Of a stretch of DNA of 64,000 nucleotides, positions 1-10,615 are shown one piece after another. How positions within the stretch are numbered: the stretch's first letter is position 1; the number at the start of each line of letters is the position of its first letter. The position numbers and the translations under genes are program-made. Source of the DNA: Rhynchopus euleeides (Eukaryota > Euglenozoa > Diplonemea > Diplonemida > Diplonemidae); the NCBI GenBank assembly GCA_963210315.1, contig OY723265.1:682001-746000 (forward strand). Direction: 5' to 3'. The notes beneath the pieces were generated by a model. That model searched no databases. It was not told the DNA's origin and was given only the letters and a program-made list of their open reading frames with translations.

Positions 1-3000
1 GGTTTCTTCTGGTGGTGGTGATCCCCAGCGCGGTCGTGGCTGCCGTCGTCCGACCGGCTCGATTTGAGGAATATACAAAGCAGAAGGGCGAACGCCAAGA
101 CACACCATACCGACCCGACAATGACCCGGGCCATATGGAGGTTGTAAATTGTATCGTACGTTGCCTTTGCGTCGGGCGAGCATTCAGAGAGTTCCGCTTC
201 TGTGTCCAGCAAGGCATGTATTTTGTTCTTGATTGATTCCTGCACGAAACGCTCCTGGGTCAACGATTCGGCAATCTTCTGCAGGACGTACGGGCCTCTC
301 TGCGCGTCCACCTCGCGATTCGTAAAATGGTACGTCAGCTGGGTGTAGGAAAAACGGTCACTCGACTTGAACAGCATATAATCCGCTTCACTCCAGGTCT
401 TGCTCAACGGGTCGCCCAGGAGGACGTCCTCGCTGGTGTTGAAGGCTAGCATGGTGCACGCAACAGCGATGTCGAGAAGGCTGATGCTTCGGTTCAACAG
501 GTCCCACTCCCCCTCCACAGATACCCCTGAGGCGAAGGCGAGGTCACGCACCTTCTCGACGTCTTCCAAGAAGTTTCGTTTGGCGGTTTGGTATGCAATC
601 TGGCGGGCAGTGTCGCCATTTTTGGCGTAGGCATTCGCCATCTCTAGCATCTCAGATCCGTAAGCCTGGAGTTCGGTGTAGATGACTTTGCATTTGCCGA
701 CTTTTGATGCGATATCATTCACGCCGTTGCCGTGGTGCATCATCGTGATTTCAAGCCCGATCATCGCAACCGAGGTGGCCAGCATCAGCAAGAGGAATGC
801 CCGCATGCCGTTGTGCTTCAACACCTCGTTGCGGGTCGAGGTTGCAACAAGGTCAGCAACGAGGAAGATACCGACGGCGGTCAGCAACAGCTCGAGGATG
901 AGGCATTTCTCCGATTGGTTTTCCTTGTCCCGGCACTCGTCCTCCACTGCAATGCGGATTACGACAGTTTCGTGCAGCATGTACTCGCGGAGGTCATGGG
1001 CATGGTTGATCACATAGTCCGATGTCAGATATGAAAGCGCAAGATCCGCGGGATGCACATCTGGGTTGTTGATATCAAAGTCGGTGGCGCTGATCTTGTA
1101 GGGCGGCTCTCGCGTGAATTTGTGGGCCGTTGTATGCAGAGGGGTGTGCATGCCCTCCCAATGCACGTGCCGAAGAATCTCATAAGAATGAGTACCGTTG
1201 AACGGGGTTCGTCCATATGTCGGCGGCCCTATCAACACCTCATCCCGCATCGCACCCTCCAAGGCAAGGCGCATCCCGACAGAACACATGAAAGTTAGCT
1301 CCTCCATCCCGGTGAAGAACTTCCGCACATGCTCAGTGATGGGCTCTTCCAAATGGTCTTTGTTGAGGGAATAAAATTTATCTTGGAGGCTCTTGTCATA
1401 CACAAGGTGCGTTGCATGCTTGACAAATCCGTCGTAGCTTGCCCTGTCATATGGGTTCTGCACAAAACGGATGGCATCAATCCGCAGCGAGACGATCCCC
1501 TCAACAGTCTCTCCGATCAGGTCTGCGAGATGGTTCCTCTCGATAGCCTCAGTCACATCTGTTATAAACATGGTTTGCATGAGCGCCATTGCGACACCTC
1601 CCAACACGATGACCATGAGAGCGAGGATAGGGTGCTGCACACTGCCCTCCGTTCCGTCGGAAGTCCGGCGGTTTTTGCGCGACTCCTCAAGCATATCTTC
1701 GGATATCCCACCTGATGTCGCAACCGGTGCTATATCCGCAGCCTCCTGTGCAGCCAGCACTGCAGGCTGATCCTGCTGTGTAGTCAGCAGGCCGCCATCC
1801 CACCCACTGGGATCGGACATTTCCGTGACCTCCTGCGTGAGGTCCCCTCTGCTCAACAGCTGTTCCGGCCGGCTGTGGTATTGGTCGTACTTCTCAAGCG
1901 CTGCGCGGGCTTCAATTGCACTCTGCTGGACGTCATCTTTCGGGATGATGTTAACGATGTGGCGAATCGCCTTCTTCGTCGACTCTACACTGTCGAACTT
2001 CACAACCAGACCCAGGAAGACAAGCCCTGACATCACGATCCCAAAGGTAAACAGGCCGGCAAACAGGAGGATCGAAATCGACGTCACCTCTTCGCTCCAT
2101 TCTTGATGGGCCTGGTTGGACCTGTTCAGGGCCATGCTGACATCGATCGATGATGTGTCCCTGAGGAATCCTATGTCGGGGTCGTCTGCTGTGATGCCGT
2201 CCTTCCCCCGCACGACTACGGCGTGCATAATCTCGAGGGTGCGGTAGCAGAGAGTCCGGACGGTCTCGTGCGCCGTTGCAGATCCGAAGAGGTTCTGATC
2301 AGCGCGGTGAAGAACGCCAGACCCCCCCCTGGGGACAGGAATATACGGCGTGTCGAACAGGCTCTGCACGCTCGCGAACCCAGAGGTGTATGGCCCGACT
2401 GACACCAGGTTGAGGTTGGCATGCATAACTTTCACCAGGTCTGCGAGTTTGCTGTATGTCATTGGGAGAAGTAATTCCTTCACTGCCCGTTCCTCAGGGG
2501 TGAGGGCGGGGGAGTCCACCGTGGTGGTGATATCGCGGATCAGCGCGATGCCATGCATCATGGCAGAGTGCGAGCGCCCCACAGCAGCGACGGAGTTGAT
2601 GACCATCTTCCTTTCCGAACCGAGCAGAAGCGTGATGACCAGGAACCCAGACACGAGAACCAGCAGCATCACGAACACAACGTTCAGCATCCGCACCGCT
2701 TGCTGGATGGACTTCCTGCCGGAACCCTTGGCGAGATCCCCAGCGTCGTTTGCCAGTCGCACCTCATCGCGGGAGGGGATGTTGTCGATGCCGTCGTCGT
2801 TTGCAGCCTTCTTCGCACCCCGGAGGGCCTTCAGCTCGCGCGACTTGATAAGATCCGACGCAACAGCAAAACACCTCTCTGCAAGGTCGGCGTTGATCAG
2901 AACCTGGTCGAAGAACAGCCCATAGTGTGCGATCATCCTGATGTCCGACTTGTGGATCTGCTTGTCTTTGTCTTCCAGCCGCAAGGCATGCAGGTACTCC

Positions 3001-4622
3001 GACAGCGCAGACTCCGACTGCTCCGAGAGCGCCTGGGAGCAGGTATCCAGAGCAGCCCGGTCGACCTCCTCAGGCATGAGGACACTCCAGAACTCCACCT
3101 TCCGCTTCAGGCAGTCCCTGTGGTGAGACTTTGCAGATTTGTAGTGATCTAGCTGCGTCGAGTCGGTCTTCAGCATCTGGCTCAGCTTATACGCTTGGTA
3201 ACGCTCGACGAGGGAGCAGTCTATGGCGAGCATCTTGTCCATCATCAGGTTCGCCTCGTGGAACCGCTTCCTTGCGTAGAACATATAGGCCGCGTAGCAG
3301 AGCTGTAGATGGCCTGACCGTGGGAACGTCGCAAGGCCTCTCAGGTAGATGCCTGTCGCATAGTCCAGCATAACAGTGTTGGGCGGGACGCCGAAGTTCA
3401 GAGTGAATGATCTGAGGAAGCGGTTTGCAAGCTCGACATCAGTTGCGACGTACACCGTGTCGATGTAGGGCAGCCCCAGCGTCGCCTGCTTCCGCCCCCT
3501 CTCGGTGCCGTCATCGGCGTTGAAGGGGATGATCGACGTGTAGGTGGTGCTCAGTCCCTTCGGGAGGTTGTCGTTCACAAACGTCTGGATGTTTTTATAC
3601 CTCAGGAGGTAGAGCCGTTTATTGAAGTGTGTCGACACCCGGAAGGTGCTGAGCTTCAGGGTGACGAACGACCCGATAATACACACGGCAGCACAGAACG
3701 GGAAGTCCAGGTCGCTCTCACGGTCGGTATGCACCTTGTTCATCACGGAGGCAACCGCCGCGAAGAGCGCACCCATCCAGAGCCCGTAGATCTTCGAGCG
3801 GTTCACCATATCGCTGTAATACGGCAGGTGAAAAGCCCACACCAAACCCATCAGAGTGTTGGAGAACCCGATGTAGAGGGGCAGCCAGGAGTCAAGGCTG
3901 CGAAGCGTGAGGACCTGCATCACGATCACCGAGGTGAGTTTGTGGAGCAGGGCAAACTGGTCGCACTTCGAGTGTGACCTGGAGAATTTGTTGGGCGCAC
4001 GCGGGTTGATGTCGTATTGAAACAGGCACACCACAACTGCGAACGCCACCAGCAAGACGATGCCCACGAAGGCTGCGGCAAAATACAGCGAATCGGCACC
4101 CGAATCCTCATGTCCCTCCCTGTGCCTGTATGTGGCGAACGAGATGAAGCACTGCGCAATCGGGATGAACATCGCCGTCCCCACCCAGTGCACGACAGGC
4201 TTGTAGACACCACACCAAGACCTCACCTCTGAGAGTGTTCTGTAGAGGAAGAGCGCCGAAGCTGCGCATCCGAGGAGGATTGCGACGTACGTCCACAGCA
4301 GGGCTACCCGGCCAGCCTCAGGAAGCTCGAACATCGATGTCGTATCCCAGAGCGGGACGTGAGATAGATAGACGGCGTTGCTTATGAAAGCCATGGTCGG
4401 GCCCCAGCTGTGAATGGGGTGCAATCCAAAGGAGATCTGCTGCATCATATCTGCCGCGACCAGCATCCATGTGATGTACTTCGACGGCGTGTGCTCCGTT
4501 GCCCGGATGAAGGCAAAGGCACGGTTCAGATCAGAGAAGTGCATGCCATGCGGGGTGAACGCAGGAATCTTCTCATTCGGCGGTATCACCATGTCCTGGC
4601 AGCTCAGATCATCGGTCGCCAT
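1..4622 (-). CDS. TmcB-like multi-pass membrane protein with TPR-like region (5' part; 3' end outside window)
   Basis: One uninterrupted reading frame runs on the minus strand from an ATG at 4622 to the window edge (about 1540 codons, no stop, no intron needed). The first ~340 residues hold a cluster of hydrophobic helices. Residues ~380-600 form a helical, TPR-like block with the 'LCYAAYMFYARKRFHEA' and 'CSLVERYQAYKLSQML' type helices seen in the Dictyostelium TmcB/TmcC family. Single hydrophobic helices follow near residues 650, 860, 1010, 1250, 1285 and 1505. The last visible residues are basic and His-rich (HHHQKK), just after the last helix. TmcB-type proteins are large, poorly understood membrane proteins of protists, and some family members carry C-terminal kinase or cyclase domains; any such domain would lie beyond the window. 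Family assignment is from the characteristic helix pattern, not a search. Confidence 0.75.
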   Translation of the reverse strand, partial: MATDDLSCQDMVIPPNEKIPAFTPHGMHFSDLNRAFAFIRATEHTPSKYITWMLVAADMMQQISFGLHPIHSWGPTMAFISNAVYLSHVPLWDTTSMFELPEAGRVALLWTYVAILLGCAASALFLYRTLSEVRSWCGVYKPVVHWVGTAMFIPIAQCFISFATYRHREGHEDSGADSLYFAAAFVGIVLLVAFAVVVCLFQYDINPRAPNKFSRSHSKCDQFALLHKLTSVIVMQVLTLRSLDSWLPLYIGFSNTLMGLVWAFHLPYYSDMVNRSKIYGLWMGALFAAVASVMNKVHTDRESDLDFPFCAAVCIIGSFVTLKLSTFRVSTHFNKRLYLLRYKNIQTFVNDNLPKGLSTTYTSIIPFNADDGTERGRKQATLGLPYIDTVYVATDVELANRFLRSFTLNFGVPPNTVMLDYATGIYLRGLATFPRSGHLQLCYAAYMFYARKRFHEANLMMDKMLAIDCSLVERYQAYKLSQMLKTDSTQLDHYKSAKSHHRDCLKRKVEFWSVLMPEEVDRAALDTCSQALSEQSESALSEYLHALRLEDKDKQIHKSDIRMIAHYGLFFDQVLINADLAERCFAVASDLIKSRELKALRGAKKAANDDGIDNIPSRDEVRLANDAGDLAKGSGRKSIQQAVRMLNVVFVMLLVLVSGFLVITLLLGSERKMVINSVAAVGRSHSAMMHGIALIRDITTTVDSPALTPEERAVKELLLPMTYSKLADLVKVMHANLNLVSVGPYTSGFASVQSLFDTPYIPVPRGGSGVLHRADQNLFGSATAHETVRTLCYRTLEIMHAVVVRGKDGITADDPDIGFLRDTSSIDVSMALNRSNQAHQEWSEEVTSISILLFAGLFTFGIVMSGLVFLGLVVKFDSVESTKKAIRHIVNIIPKDDVQQSAIEARAALEKYDQYHSRPEQLLSRGDLTQEVTEMSDPSGWDGGLLTTQQDQPAVLAAQEAADIAPVATSGGISEDMLEESRKNRRTSDGTEGSVQHPILALMVIVLGGVAMALMQTMFITDVTEAIERNHLADLIGETVEGIVSLRIDAIRFVQNPYDRASYDGFVKHATHLVYDKSLQDKFYSLNKDHLEEPITEHVRKFFTGMEELTFMCSVGMRLALEGAMRDEVLIGPPTYGRTPFNGTHSYEILRHVHWEGMHTPLHTTAHKFTREPPYKISATDFDINNPDVHPADLALSYLTSDYVINHAHDLREYMLHETVVIRIAVEDECRDKENQSEKCLILELLLTAVGIFLVADLVATSTRNEVLKHNGMRAFLLLMLATSVAMIGLEITMMHHGNGVNDIASKVGKCKVIYTELQAYGSEMLEMANAYAKNGDTARQIAYQTAKRNFLEDVEKVRDLAFASGVSVEGEWDLLNRSISLLDIAVACTMLAFNTSEDVLLGDPLSKTWSEADYMLFKSSDRFSYTQLTYHFTNREVDAQRGPYVLQKIAESLTQERFVQESIKNKIHALLDTEAELSECSPDAKATYDTIYNLHMARVIVGSVWCVLAFALLLCIFLKSSRSDDGSHDRAGDHHHQKK

Positions 4623-4900
4623 TGTGACGGATGGGCTCCTTCAGAGAGGGGGCGGAGGGAATGACCAACCTCTCCCCCTCTCTCTCTCCCCCCCCCCCCG
4701 CCCGGACACCCTCCCCTCCCCCAAAACACAGGGGGTGGCTTGGTGGGGGTGGGTGGGTGGGTGGGCGGGTGGGTGGCAGCAGGGATATCCGGTCCTCCCT
4801 CCTCTCCCCTCCCTTCCTTATACCTGCAGCCTTCCAAAGAGCAAAGCTACTCTGGGGCAGACGGGATGAACCTGGCGGGTGTGCGTGGATCGTGATGTAG
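4623..4900. other. Upstream region of the TmcB-like gene, homopurine/homopyrimidine tracts
   Basis: On the minus (gene) strand there are GA-rich and G-rich tracts and then CCCTCTCTGAAG about 18 bases before the ATG. A pyrimidine tract ending in AG so close to the start could be a splice acceptor (cis or trans) but nothing proves it. No other gene is seen here. Confidence 0.3.
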
Positions 4901-4904
4901 GGGG

Positions 4905-6085
4905 GGGGGGGGGGGTAGGGGGGGTCAAATGCCACCCTTTTACGTGGACAAACACGATTTTTCAAAAAACCGGCGCAGAGGCCCCAAAGCCCCCGTAAAC
5001 CCTCCAAACCCCCCCAGATCGGTCCGGAAACCCATCGAACCCCACTTTTCCACCATTCCGGGCACCTCAGGTGCCCGAATTGGGGTACCTAAATTTTGTG
5101 CCACCGTTTGGTACCGTACAGTGCCACTGTGTGGGAGGTTGGAAAAGAAAATGCCCCAACACACCACATCTGAGGGTTGCAATGCATGTTGCTTGCCAAC
5201 CACGTCATCCGGTGGGTGTCAGGCGCTATGTAGGTGGCATTAGCCAGGTCTTCGATGTGTTCTGGCTTGTATATATACCTCCCTGCCACCATGCACCGGG
5301 AGGCTGCCTGTAGGTACGGAACAGTCCAGATGGTCGTGTGATTCCTGTGCAGCAGTGCTCCACAACCGGGATGTGTTGACAACGACTGTTGCAACACGAG
5401 CTGTACATTCCGGGAACACATGAAGTGCGCTGTCGTGGTACCCATTGTGCCAGAATTGGTAGTTGCTGCGGTCTACTTTGCCTGGCCCAAGAGCACTGGT
5501 ACTGAACGGTGCAATATGCGTGGCGAGGTGAATACAACGGAATCGCGCAAAGTCAATACAGCTCTCGGATGGCGGGTGGTGGTGCCACTAGTGTGTGACG
5601 TTCACTCGAGGATACAACGCATCACAATGAATCAGCAACCGTGGACCGAGTACAATACGCTCTCTGTGGCTGGTGTGGGGGACAAAGGCAGTGCCTGTGC
5701 CGCAGGCAGGGAGGTATATATACAAGCCAGAACACATCGAAGACCTGGCTAATGCCACCTACATAGCGCCTGACACCCACCGGATGACGTGGTTGGCAAG
5801 CAACATGCATTGCAACCCTCAGATGTGGTGTGTTGGGGCATTTTCTTTTCCAACCTCCCACACAGTGGCACTGTACGGTACCAAACGGTGGCACAAAATT
5901 TAGGTACCCCAATTCGGGCACCTGAGGTGCCCGGAATGGTGGAAAAGTGGGGTTCGATGGGTTTCCGGACCGATCTGGGGGGGTTTGGAGGGTTTACGGG
6001 GGCCTTTGGGGCCTCTGCGCCGGTTTTTTGAAAAATCGTGTTTGTCACCCCCATTTGACCCCCCCTAGGGGGGGGGGGGGGGTAG
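4905..6085. mobile_element. Element A, copy 1: long inverted-repeat (foldback) element
   Basis: Arms of about 380 bp (roughly 4905-5286 and 5706-6085) are inverted copies of each other, around a ~420-bp loop. The outer ends are poly-G followed by TAGGGGGGGTCAAATG. The inner ends of the arms meet the loop at TATATACCTCCCTGC. A near-identical second copy lies at about 9438-10615 (a few base differences, for example at 5542 and 5650 against the matching bases of copy 2). Short frames in the arms simply mirror each other and are not taken as genes. Confidence 0.85.
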
Positions 6086-6315
6086 GGGGGGTCATAAGCC
6101 CCCCTAAAAACGTACGAAAACCAAAATTTTCAACATACCATCAGAACCGCCCTAATACCTGATCTGACCCGAAAATCCGACCCATACCCCCCCGGAAACT
6201 GTCTGGGGCCCACTTGTGACACCTGATACGCACTTTTGTGATGATTTTTTGGGGTCCTAAAAAATGTACCTCAGTTTCGTACCTTGCCTTTGTACCTGAA
6301 CCACTCCCGACCGCA

Positions 6316-6585
6316 TTATTTCGTTCTTTGCCTTTTCTGCGGTGGTTCTGGCTCAGGTGGCACGCATGTTGCCTTCCCCAGTGCCTCGGCAAGGTCTTTC
6401 TTGACCTGATTAGTGGGAATGTTGTGTTGTTGCGTCAGCAGAATGAGTTCAGCCACCTTCTGGGTGTAGTACTTCGATCGCATATGGGTCATTGTGAGTA
6501 CTTCGTACGCCTGGGAGGCTGCATCGGCATTAGTAGGCAGCGTTGTAGATGCTTTTGCTTCGTCGATCTTAGCCTGTGAAGGCAC
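6316..6585 (-). CDS. Hypothetical C-terminal ORF of element B (about 85 aa)
   Basis: Follows the longer ORF of element B on the same strand after a short gap. It has no convincing ATG start (the frame opens at GTG), but TTCACAG immediately precedes GCTAAG, which would make a good splice acceptor for a second exon. The product is helical in prediction by eye and ends in a basic tail (QKRQRTK), like a nuclear localisation signal, whose codons reach into the left terminal repeat. I could not find a donor in the upstream ORF that clearly joins the frames. Function unknown. Confidence 0.3.
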   Translation of the reverse strand: MPSQAKIDEAKASTTLPTNADAASQAYEVLTMTHMRSKYYTQKVAELILLTQQHNIPTNQVKKDLAEALGKATCVPPEPEPPQKRQRTK

Positions 6586-6620
6586 GATTGGGATATTGTA
6601 CGCCCTGAGAGCCGAAGTGG

Positions 6621-7472
6621 TTATGATTGTGCTGTGTAATTTGCGCCCCGCAGGATATGCACACCACGCAGTCTCGACAACACGTATGAGAGTGTACCAT
6701 GTGGGGACTCAACAAGGTCATTGGATCGGCATCTGCCTGCCGACTCAGCCCCCACACAGTGCGACCGCAAGGTCGCCAGGGATGTCTCAACGCCAGGGGA
6801 ATACCCTCCCCTGGCGTTGTACAACCCTACTCTCAACCCTCGGGTCCTCTCCTGGAGGCGGTGGTGGCGGGCCCGCAACGCTTCGTACTTCCGGTACAGA
6901 CTGGGGTAGTCTGCCCGGCTGACCCGCTCATTGCTTCCTAGATCATCTGCTGCTCTGGAGCTGCCATCACTCTCACTGCCCACATCAGTTGGTGTGGGGG
7001 TAGGAGCAGGACGAGTGGGAGGAGTAGGAGTGCAGGTGACATCTTTCTTGGCTAGCAAGGAACGCCGCTTTTCCCGCACGTGCGTGCAGTTGATGCACCA
7101 CTGCATATATCTGTCGTCACCACGTCCCACTCGCTCTCCTATGTACCCAGCCCGACGGAGCGCCCGAAATAATGTCGCCTCACCGATGTCGTGTGCCGTT
7201 TTCTTTTTACGCAGGTCTGCCACAACGCTCTCTGCCGAGACCCCGCACATCTCCCGTTTGGCGAGCGTCTTTCGAGCAAGGTACTCCTCTGCAGCAGCAT
7301 CTGACACCTCTGCGAGGCCCTGGGCACGCGGCATGTGTTGCTCGGCGTGCTGAGTGAGCGTAGTGACACCCTTCCCTTGCAAAGAACGAAATAATGCGGT
7401 CGGGAGTGGTTCAGGTACAAAGGCAAGGTACGAAACTGAGGTACATTTTTTAGGACCCCAAAAAATCATCAC
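6621..7472 (-). CDS. Hypothetical protein of element B (up to 283 aa)
   Basis: Open frame of up to 283 codons; a GTG is the first codon and the first ATG is at 7469, inside the right terminal repeat. An internal ATG opening 'MPRAQGLAEV' is an alternative start beyond the repeat. The middle has a helix-rich basic segment with 'TLFRALRRAGYIGERVG' followed by a CxxC pair (WCINC). The next part is Pro/Thr-rich, and then a second basic helical block (SLYRKYEALRARHHRLQ) follows. This looks like a DNA-binding protein encoded by the element, but I do not recognise a transposase family or a DDE triad. The frame ends near 6621, and a second ORF picks up at 6585 in another frame, so an intron or a frameshift may separate them. 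Confidence 0.4.
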   Translation of the reverse strand: MMIFWGPKKCTSVSYLAFVPEPLPTALFRSLQGKGVTTLTQHAEQHMPRAQGLAEVSDAAAEEYLARKTLAKREMCGVSAESVVADLRKKKTAHDIGEATLFRALRRAGYIGERVGRGDDRYMQWCINCTHVREKRRSLLAKKDVTCTPTPPTRPAPTPTPTDVGSESDGSSRAADDLGSNERVSRADYPSLYRKYEALRARHHRLQERTRGLRVGLYNARGGYSPGVETSLATLRSHCVGAESAGRCRSNDLVESPHGTLSYVLSRLRGVHILRGANYTAQS

Positions 7473-7618
7473 AAAAGTGCGTATCAGGTGTCACAAGTGG
7501 GCCCCAGACAGTTTCCGGGGGGGTATGGGTCGGATTTTCGGGTCAGATCAGGTATTAGGGCGGCTCTGATGGTATGTCGAAAATTTTGGTTTTGTACGGG
7601 CTTATGACCCCCCCTAGG

Positions 7619-9206
7619 CATACAGTGCAAACGATAATTATTATCGCACATATACCAGATACGATAATTTTCGGAAAATTATCGCATACGATAATTTATT
7701 ATCGCATACGATAATCCATTATCGTATGATGCGATAATCCCATTATCGTATACGACCGGATACGATAATTATTATCGTATGCGATAACATACGATAATCC
7801 CATTATCGTATGCGATACCCACCTGATTTTGCCCGAAACCAATCACCGAAATCTCCAGTTTACCACCGCCAAACGCCACCAAACCCCGCCAAGGGCCACA
7901 ATCAGCCACAAAATAGAGATCACTACCATTCTCCCAGCCCCAGGAAGGGTAAGATGAGCCTGTGGGGTCCGGTGCTGCAGGCAGGGTACGCGTACTGGTC
8001 TGTGTCCGGCTGCTGTGGTCATCGACAAGGCTGTGTGGTCTGTCCGAAGGAGGTGGATGGTGGTCTCCCTCAGGTGGATCGCGTCTCTCCAATCCTGCAT
8101 GGGCTCAGGTGTCTCCAGATGATCATCACCCCTTGCCTTGCTGTCGGTGAGGATGGCGCCCGAGCTCCGCCTTGTAGCGCAGCGGAGTCGTGCAGGTCAG
8201 GCAGGCTCCTTGAGGCCTCCGAGGTGATGTGCGCGCGCCACCCCGTGGTTCCTTGTAGAGTTGCAGACAGGTCCGTGCGCACGGTGGGAGCGTTCGTATC
8301 GCCCGTTCCGTGCCAGGTCCTGAAGAATACCTTTGGTTGAGTATTGCCTCTCTCGGGTTCAAACCCCATTCAAGGTCCTTCGCTATGTCATCACTGGTCG
8401 TCAGTCAGAGGGGAAGAACGGTGTTCCTCACTTTTTCACTGCTCACGGGAGCGAAGGCCAAGTCCAACATAAGTGGTAGCCTTGAAGAGAAATCTCCTGA
8501 TCTCTCCAAACATTGCACCGAAGACCACACCTGCCTATCAGGTTCTTCCCCATCAGTCGAACAGTCTTTCTTGTTCATGTTCTGGGCAGGGTGCTCTGTC
8601 TCGGTCACCCCGACACCTGCTTCAACTAGGCTAGCCCAACGTCTTCCCTCAGTGTTCTCACAGGGATGTCCTCAGTATCTGGGTCCCGACGGCAAGGCAG
8701 CGTACCAGTCGGCTTTGCGAACCCGCAACAGGCTGTACTGGTGGTTGCATACCGCCGCAAGTATGACCCTGTTGCTGCGTAGTCATGTTTTCCATGAAGT
8801 GGGGTGGCGACAGGGTGTAAGTCACGAGGGGAAGGGCATGTGGAACGGCCACTGCCCAATCCCCAGAGTCCTCTCCGCCCCACTGTGCCTGAAACTTCTT
8901 CAGACAGACATAGTGATGTGCATGTCATGGCACTATGTGTGTTGTGTCTCTGCTACCCATTTGTGAGGGACATTCTACACTTCTGAGTGAAGCCCCCCGT
9001 CACCAATAATTCAAAGAAGCAAAAATGGCAGCTTCCGGCTCCACTTTTACCACTTTTTCAATGTGCTCTGGGCTGATTTCTGGTTTTCCGAAAATCTCAA
9101 AAAACTATCGCACCATTATCGTATATTATCGTATACGATAATATACGATAATGGGAATACGATAATAATTATCGTATGCGATAATAATTATCGTTTGCAC
9201 TGTATG
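7619..9206. mobile_element. Element C: TIR element with CGATAAT palindromic arrays and CCTAGG duplication
   Basis: The termini are CATACAGTGCAAACG and its inverse, both followed inward by clusters of CGATAAT/ATTATCG (7634-7810 and 9110-9195). CCTAGG stands directly outside both ends (7613-7618 and 9207-9212), consistent with a 6-bp target duplication in the palindrome CCCCTAGGGG that also borders elements A and B. The ~1.3-kb core has several short frames on both strands, none with recognisable domains. Confidence 0.75.
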
Positions 9207-9212
9207 CCTAGG

Positions 9213-9437
9213 GGGGGGGGGAGAAGGAGAAGGAATCACAAAGATCCCTGGAGCGGGGATCTGGACCCCCCGCATAGCGGCAGTCAGCCACTGCTTAGAC
9301 CCCCTGAATGCAGCATGACACCCGCTTGTACACCGCTCAAAAAGGTGTCGTCTGACGTGCGGGAGACCATCGGGGGCAAAACTGTATCATAATTCCTTCG
9401 ACACCGCAGGGCACTGTAGAGAGAGGATTCCCGGTGT
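9213..9437. other. Spacer between elements C and A2
   Basis: About 225 bp with a G-run at the left; no gene or repeat recognised. Confidence 0.5.
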
Positions 9438-10615
9438 GGCGGGGGGGGGGGGGGTAGGGGGGGTCAAATGCCACCCTTTTACGTGGACAAACACGATTTT
9501 TCAAAAAACCGGCGCAGAGGCCCCAAAGCCCCCGTAAACCCTCCAAACCCCCCCAGATCGGTCCGGAAACCCATCGAACCCCACTTTTCCACCATTCCGG
9601 GCACCTCAGGTGCCCGAATTGGGGTACCTAAATTTTGTGCCACCGTTTGGTACCGTACAGTGCCACTGTGTGGGAGGTTGGAAAAGAAAATGCCCCAACA
9701 CACCACATCTGAGGGTTGCAATGCATGTTGCTTGCCAACCACGTCATCCGGTGGGTGTCAGGCGCTATGTAGGTGGCATTAGCCAGGTCTTCGATGTGTT
9801 CTGGCTTGTATATATACCTCCCTGCCACCATGCACCGGGAGGCTGCCTGTAGGTACGGAACAGTCCAGATGGTCGTGTGATTCCTGTGCAGCAGTGCTCC
9901 ACAACCGGGATGTGTTGACAACGACTGTTGCAACACGAGCTGTACATTCCGGGAACACATGAAGTGCGCTGTCGTGGTACCCATTGTGCCAGAATTGGTA
10001 GTTGCTGCGGTCTACTTTGCCTGGCCCAAGAGCACTGGTACTGAACGGTGCAATATGCGTGGCGAGGTGAATACAACGGAAGCGCGCAAAGTCAATACAG
10101 CTCTCGGATGGCGGGTGGTGGTGCCACTAGTGTGTGACGTTCACTCGAGGATACAACGCATCACAATGAATCAGCAACCGTGGACCGAGGACAATACGCT
10201 CTCTGTGGCTGGTGTGGGGGACAAAGGCAGTGCCTGTGCCGCAGGCAGGGAGGTATATATACAAGCCAGAACACATCGAAGACCTGGCTAATGCCACCTA
10301 CATAGCGCCTGACACCCACCGGATGACGTGGTTGGCAAGCAACATGCATTGCAACCCTCAGATGTGGTGTGTTGGGGCATTTTCTTTTCCAACCTCCCAC
10401 ACAGTGGCACTGTACGGTACCAAACGGTGGCACAAAATTTAGGTACCCCAATTCGGGCACCTGAGGTGCCCGGAATGGTGGAAAAGTGGGGTTCGATGGG
10501 TTTCCGGACCGATCTGGGGGGGTTTGGAGGGTTTACGGGGGCTTTGGGGCCTCTGCGCCGGTTTTTTGAAAAATCGTGTTTGTCACCCCCATTTGACCCC
10601 CCCTAGGGGGGGGGG
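9438..10615. mobile_element. Element A, copy 2: long inverted-repeat (foldback) element
   Basis: Direct-orientation near-copy of 4905-6085, with the same ~380-bp arms and loop and the same poly-G ends. The few substitutions between the copies suggest recent movement or gene conversion. Confidence 0.85.

Larger units (their letters stand above)
6090..7613. mobile_element. Element B: TIR element with ~250-bp arms and internal ORFs
   Basis: Left arm about 6090-6348 and right arm about 7374-7613 are near-perfect inverted copies, ending in GGGGGTCATAAG / CTTATGACCCCC. The ~1-kb core carries minus-strand ORFs; the longer one starts inside the right arm. Ends resemble those of element A (poly-G, TAGGGGGGGTCA), so A and B may be mobilised by the same machinery; this is inference. 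Confidence 0.75.
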
